This document shows, in pieces, positions 12,016 to 15,116 of a stretch of DNA of 15,116 bases. The position numbers and the translations under genes were made by a program. Below the pieces are notes generated by a model. It did no database searches, was not told the origin of the DNA, and saw only the letters and a list, made by a program, of their open reading frames with translations. The stretch comes from a bacterium (GTDB taxonomy: Bacteria > Bacteroidota > Bacteroidia > Cytophagales > Thermonemataceae), in assembly GCA_025362415.1 (NCBI GenBank), contig JANYGM010000269.1, positions 1 to 15,116 of the forward strand, read 5' to 3'. Each line of letters starts with the position of its first letter. Position 1 is the first letter of the stretch.

Positions 12016-15000
12016 ATGAAAACCAAAATTTTACAACTTCTTTTCTTGTGTCTATTAAGCATATACGCAACACAAACACAAGCGCAAAACCTTACTTGGG
12101 CGAAAACAATGGTAGGTAGTGGTGGAGGTTTTAGCAGTAGTAAATCTGTTGCTACTGATGCTAGTGGAAATGTATATACTACGGGTTTTTTTACTAGTAC
12201 AGTAGATTTTGACCCTGGTGTAGGCGTTTTCAATATGACTTCCCCATTTATAGATATGTTCATAAGCAAAGTAGATGCCTCTGGTAATTTCCTATGGGTG
12301 AAAATGATAACACCTATTCCTAATATGGGTGCTATACTTGAAAATGTAGGTGAAGCTATCAAGGTAGATGCGAGTGGGAATGTTTATGTTTCAGGTTTTT
12401 TTGGAGGTATCAATGTAGACTTTAACCCTGGTGCAGGTGTATATAGTTTAAGTTCATCAATGAGTGTAGAAGATGCATTTATTCTTAAATTGGATACTAA
12501 CGGAAATTTTATTTGGGCAAGAAATATGGGCGGCTCTGGCTATGATAGAGCATATTCTATTGCACTAGATGCTGTGGGTAATGTTTATACAAGTGGTATT
12601 TTTGACCAAATGGCTGATTTTGACCCAGGTGCAGGTACTTTTTATCTTACTTCTAATGCTAATACAACATCTAGTAATGATGTTTTTGTAAGTAAATTAA
12701 ATAGTGCAGGGAATTTTGTCTGGGCAAAAAAACTTGGTGGTTTGGGTGACGACCAAAGTGCTTCTATTGCCGTAGATGCTACTGGAAATGTTTATACAAG
12801 TGGTGCTTTTACGGGTACGGCTGATTTTGACCCCAATGCTGGTGTTTTTAATTTGACTGCAGCAGGTGGAACGTATGATGTTAACACTTTTGTCAGTAAA
12901 TTAGATGCAAGTGGTAATTTTGTTTGGGCAAAAGTATTAAGTAATTATGCAAATCCTAGTTCACTAGCTCTAGATGCTTCTAGTAATGTTTATGTAGCAG
13001 CTCGTAACATTTACAAATTGAATAGTAGTGGTGCTAATATTTGGGAAAAAAGTATAGAATCCCTTGGTACAGTAGTTGTTAGTGCACTAACTGTAGATGT
13101 TGCAGGTAATGTTTATACAACTGGAGAATTTGATACAGAAGCAGATTTTGACCCTAGTCCAACAAGCACTTACAAACTTTATACAGGTGACTGGTTTAAT
13201 ATAAATACTTTTGTTAGCAAATTAGATGCAAATGGTGCTTTTGTTTGGGCAAAGTCTATAGGAAATAAAGCAGTAGGCACAGATGATGATGCCACAGGTT
13301 ACGGTATTGCTTTAGATGCCTCCAATAATGTGGTGGTTATTGGAAATTTTACTGGTACAGCAGATTTAAATCCAAATGCTGGTATTTCTAATTTTACTAC
13401 TACAACACCCAATCAAGCTCAAGTTTTTGTAGTTAAACTTTCTCAATGTCCTGTGCGTGTGATGCCTGTAAGTGTAGCAAATGGCACACTTACCATACCT
13501 TATAGCCAACAACTTACCCAAACAGGGCTTACTGGTACACCTGTATGGACGGTCACGTTGGGTACATTGCCTGCTGGGCTTATGCTTAACACAAGTACAG
13601 GCGTTATTGCGGGTACGCCAAGCGCAGTAGGTTTGTTTAAGTTTATGGTAGAAGTTACAGGCGGTAGTTGTCCGCAAACAATGGAATATTCCATTGATAT
13701 TGTTACGTGGTCTTGTCCTATCATTACTATCTCCCCTGCTACGCTTGCAGGTGGTACGGCTGGCACGAATTATGCACAAACGGTCATTCAAACTGGACTT
13801 ACTGGTGCGGTTGTTTGGTCAATTAGTGCTGGTTCTTTACCTCTTGGGCTTTCTCTTGCATCAGGTACAGGCATTATATCAGGTATACCAATAAGTAGTG
13901 GAACAAATAATTTTACTGTTCAGGTAAGTAGTGGCAATGGTTGTACGCAAGTAAAAGCATATAGTATTCTTATTGTCTCGCCTTCTAATTGTCCTTCTAT
14001 AACTTTTGTAAATACAAGTATTTATGATGGTGCTGTGGGTATTAGTTATAGCTTCAATGCAGGCGCAACAGGAAATACCGCAATACTTATCTATTCAGTA
14101 AGTCCTACTTTACCTACGGGCTTATCTATCAATAGTGCTACAGGTCTAATATCTGGTACACCAACTACTACAGCTGTTTCTACTATTTATATGGTTACAG
14201 CTACACAAGGATTTTGCAGTAATACACAAAGCTATAATTTCGCTGTTACATCAATTTTGCAACGTCCATTTATTACTACTTGGATGACCACAAATACTGG
14301 TATTACCATACCAACTGACAATAATCTTACTTATAATTACACTGTTACTTGGACTAATCTTACCAATCCAGGCGTGGGCAATGGTACTGCTTCTGGGCTT
14401 ACAGGAGATTATACTATTTACGGACTTACTAATGGCAATACTTATAGTGTAGCTATTATAGGTGTATTCCCTCGTTTTATAATGTATAACTATTCTAATC
14501 AAGCAATGAAACTCCGTACTATAGAACAGTGGGGTACTATTGCTTGGACATCTATGGGTAATGCTTTTGAATACTGCGCAAACCTAACTTATAATGCCAA
14601 TGATGCACCTGATTTGAGTCGTGTAACAGATATGAATAGGATGTTTGCGTATTGCACTGCTTTCAATGGTAATATAAGCAACTGGAATACGTCAAGGGTA
14701 ACAAATATGTACCGTATGTTTTGGGAGGCCAGTTCTTTTAATCAAAATTTAAGTGCTTGGAATACCTCAAGTGTTGTTGATATGAGTCATATGTTTGACT
14801 ATGCCACTGCTTTCAATGGTAATATAAGCAATTGGAATACTTCAAACGTTATAAATATGAGCAATATGTTTAGGAACACTCCTGTTTTTAATCAGAATAT
14901 AGGCAGTTGGAATACGGCAAGTGTAACAAGTATGGGTGCTATGTTTATTGATGCGTCTTCTTTTAATCAAAATATAGGTGCTTGGAATACCTCAAGTGTA

Positions 15001-15116
15001 ATAAGTATGGAGGCTATGTTTCTTGGGGCTTCTTCTTTCAACGGTGATATAAGCGGTTGGAATACTGTACATATCTGTAACGTTTGCCGTATTCCAAGCA
15101 CCTATATTTTGATTAA
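12016..15116 (+). CDS. Large secreted BspA-family surface protein (SBBP + putative Ig + DUF285 repeats), partial
   Basis: The frame is open from the ATG at 12016 to the right edge, 1033 codons without a stop. Residues 1-26 are a signal peptide ending TQAQ. Residues about 27-474 hold seven SBBP-type blades, each with a GNVYTSG-like strand (near residues 51, 121, 186, 257, 324, 365 and 437), and most with DFDPG and KLDASGNFVWAK motifs. Blade 5 is short and lacks DFDPG. Three putative Ig domains follow (about 475-745), each with LPxGLxLxxxTGxIxGTP. Residues about 746-880 are the BspA-type lead-in (FITTWMTTN, LRTIEQWGTIAWTSMGNAFEYCANL). From 883, 25-residue DUF285 repeats of the FNQNIGAWNTSSVTxMxxMF type run on. 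Such proteins are exported to the cell surface and often act in adhesion; its C-terminal sorting signal is outside the window. The last 17 or so residues come from an inverted join and are suspect. Confidence 0.9.
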   Translation, partial: MKTKILQLLFLCLLSIYATQTQAQNLTWAKTMVGSGGGFSSSKSVATDASGNVYTTGFFTSTVDFDPGVGVFNMTSPFIDMFISKVDASGNFLWVKMITPIPNMGAILENVGEAIKVDASGNVYVSGFFGGINVDFNPGAGVYSLSSSMSVEDAFILKLDTNGNFIWARNMGGSGYDRAYSIALDAVGNVYTSGIFDQMADFDPGAGTFYLTSNANTTSSNDVFVSKLNSAGNFVWAKKLGGLGDDQSASIAVDATGNVYTSGAFTGTADFDPNAGVFNLTAAGGTYDVNTFVSKLDASGNFVWAKVLSNYANPSSLALDASSNVYVAARNIYKLNSSGANIWEKSIESLGTVVVSALTVDVAGNVYTTGEFDTEADFDPSPTSTYKLYTGDWFNINTFVSKLDANGAFVWAKSIGNKAVGTDDDATGYGIALDASNNVVVIGNFTGTADLNPNAGISNFTTTTPNQAQVFVVKLSQCPVRVMPVSVANGTLTIPYSQQLTQTGLTGTPVWTVTLGTLPAGLMLNTSTGVIAGTPSAVGLFKFMVEVTGGSCPQTMEYSIDIVTWSCPIITISPATLAGGTAGTNYAQTVIQTGLTGAVVWSISAGSLPLGLSLASGTGIISGIPISSGTNNFTVQVSSGNGCTQVKAYSILIVSPSNCPSITFVNTSIYDGAVGISYSFNAGATGNTAILIYSVSPTLPTGLSINSATGLISGTPTTTAVSTIYMVTATQGFCSNTQSYNFAVTSILQRPFITTWMTTNTGITIPTDNNLTYNYTVTWTNLTNPGVGNGTASGLTGDYTIYGLTNGNTYSVAIIGVFPRFIMYNYSNQAMKLRTIEQWGTIAWTSMGNAFEYCANLTYNANDAPDLSRVTDMNRMFAYCTAFNGNISNWNTSRVTNMYRMFWEASSFNQNLSAWNTSSVVDMSHMFDYATAFNGNISNWNTSNVINMSNMFRNTPVFNQNIGSWNTASVTSMGAMFIDASSFNQNIGAWNTSSVISMEAMFLGASSFNGDISGWNTVHICNVCRIPSTYILI
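14662..15065 (+). repeat. 75-nt tandem repeats coding for DUF285 units
   Basis: Units start at 14662, 14737, 14812, 14887, 14962 and 15037, exactly 75 nt apart. Each encodes F-N-x-[ND]-[IL]-x-x-W-N-T-[SA]-x-V-x-x-M-x-x-M-F. Five are complete and the sixth breaks off after WNT at 15065. Units alternate loosely between FNGNISNW and FNQNIGAW forms, suggesting duplication of pairs. Confidence 0.92.
15062..15116 (-). repeat. Inverted DUF285 repeat fragment at the right edge
   Basis: On the minus strand 15116-15089 is identical for 28 nt to 14963-14990 of the array, and the following bases read NTANVTDMYS, a normal repeat unit not otherwise present in the window. The turn-over point is at ATAC (15062-15065), shared by both sides. 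This may be an assembly or amplification chimera or a true inversion. Confidence 0.85.

Noticed and set aside
11988..14502. Several minus-strand frames across the surface-protein gene
   Set aside because: They are low-complexity antisense readings of the SBBP, Ig-like and BspA regions; the plus frame is open for over 1000 codons with a signal peptide and domain order.

Overview
The window is an AT-rich stretch of a Bacteroidota chromosome, probably from the Cytophagia/Cytophagales side of the phylum. The evidence is the housekeeping genes of that type, start codons without clear Shine-Dalgarno sites, candidate promoters of the Bacteroidota form TAnnTTTG, a BspA/DUF285-repeat surface protein with SBBP and putative-Ig domains, and gaps packed with small dispersed repeats. 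Genus is not resolved from sequence alone. Both edges cut genes.

Layout. 1-364 (minus) is the start of an unidentified multi-pass membrane protein running off the left edge. 485-2350 (minus) is menD (menaquinone synthesis), carrying a three-copy 14-residue insertion encoded by a palindromic repeat. Divergent from it, a plus-strand block holds an NFU-domain Fe-S carrier (2530-2775), a secreted/outer-membrane-like protein (2994-3767), a SAM methyltransferase-like protein (3879-4547), lipA (4583-5461) and a small hypothetical protein (about 5559-6011). A bidirectional hairpin terminator near 6029-6071 closes this block against the convergent minus-strand block. Reading right to left, that second block is greA, a HIT protein, accA, a small TPR protein, a class I methyltransferase and a periplasmic TPR plus type-I binding-protein-fold protein. 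From 12016 to the right edge runs one open plus-strand gene for a large secreted repeat protein: signal peptide, seven SBBP blades, three putative Ig domains and BspA/DUF285 repeats.

Function. Most genes are housekeeping: menaquinone, lipoate, Fe-S delivery, fatty acid synthesis and transcript cleavage. The NFU protein and LipA make functional sense together, since NFU-type carriers rebuild the LipA auxiliary cluster in other organisms.

No defence island, CRISPR array, transposase, rRNA or tRNA was seen. The unusual content is in the repeats. They include a palindromic element inserted in frame in menD, 7-nt repeat arrays that all read outward from the adjacent gene, an inverted pair of about 75 nt around a 2.5 kb block, two hairpin elements 50 nt apart with compensatory stem changes, a terminator-like hairpin in the greA leader, and a 4 x 21-nt direct repeat before the surface-protein gene. 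The last 55 bases look like an inverted join inside the surface-protein repeats and should not be trusted as coding sequence.
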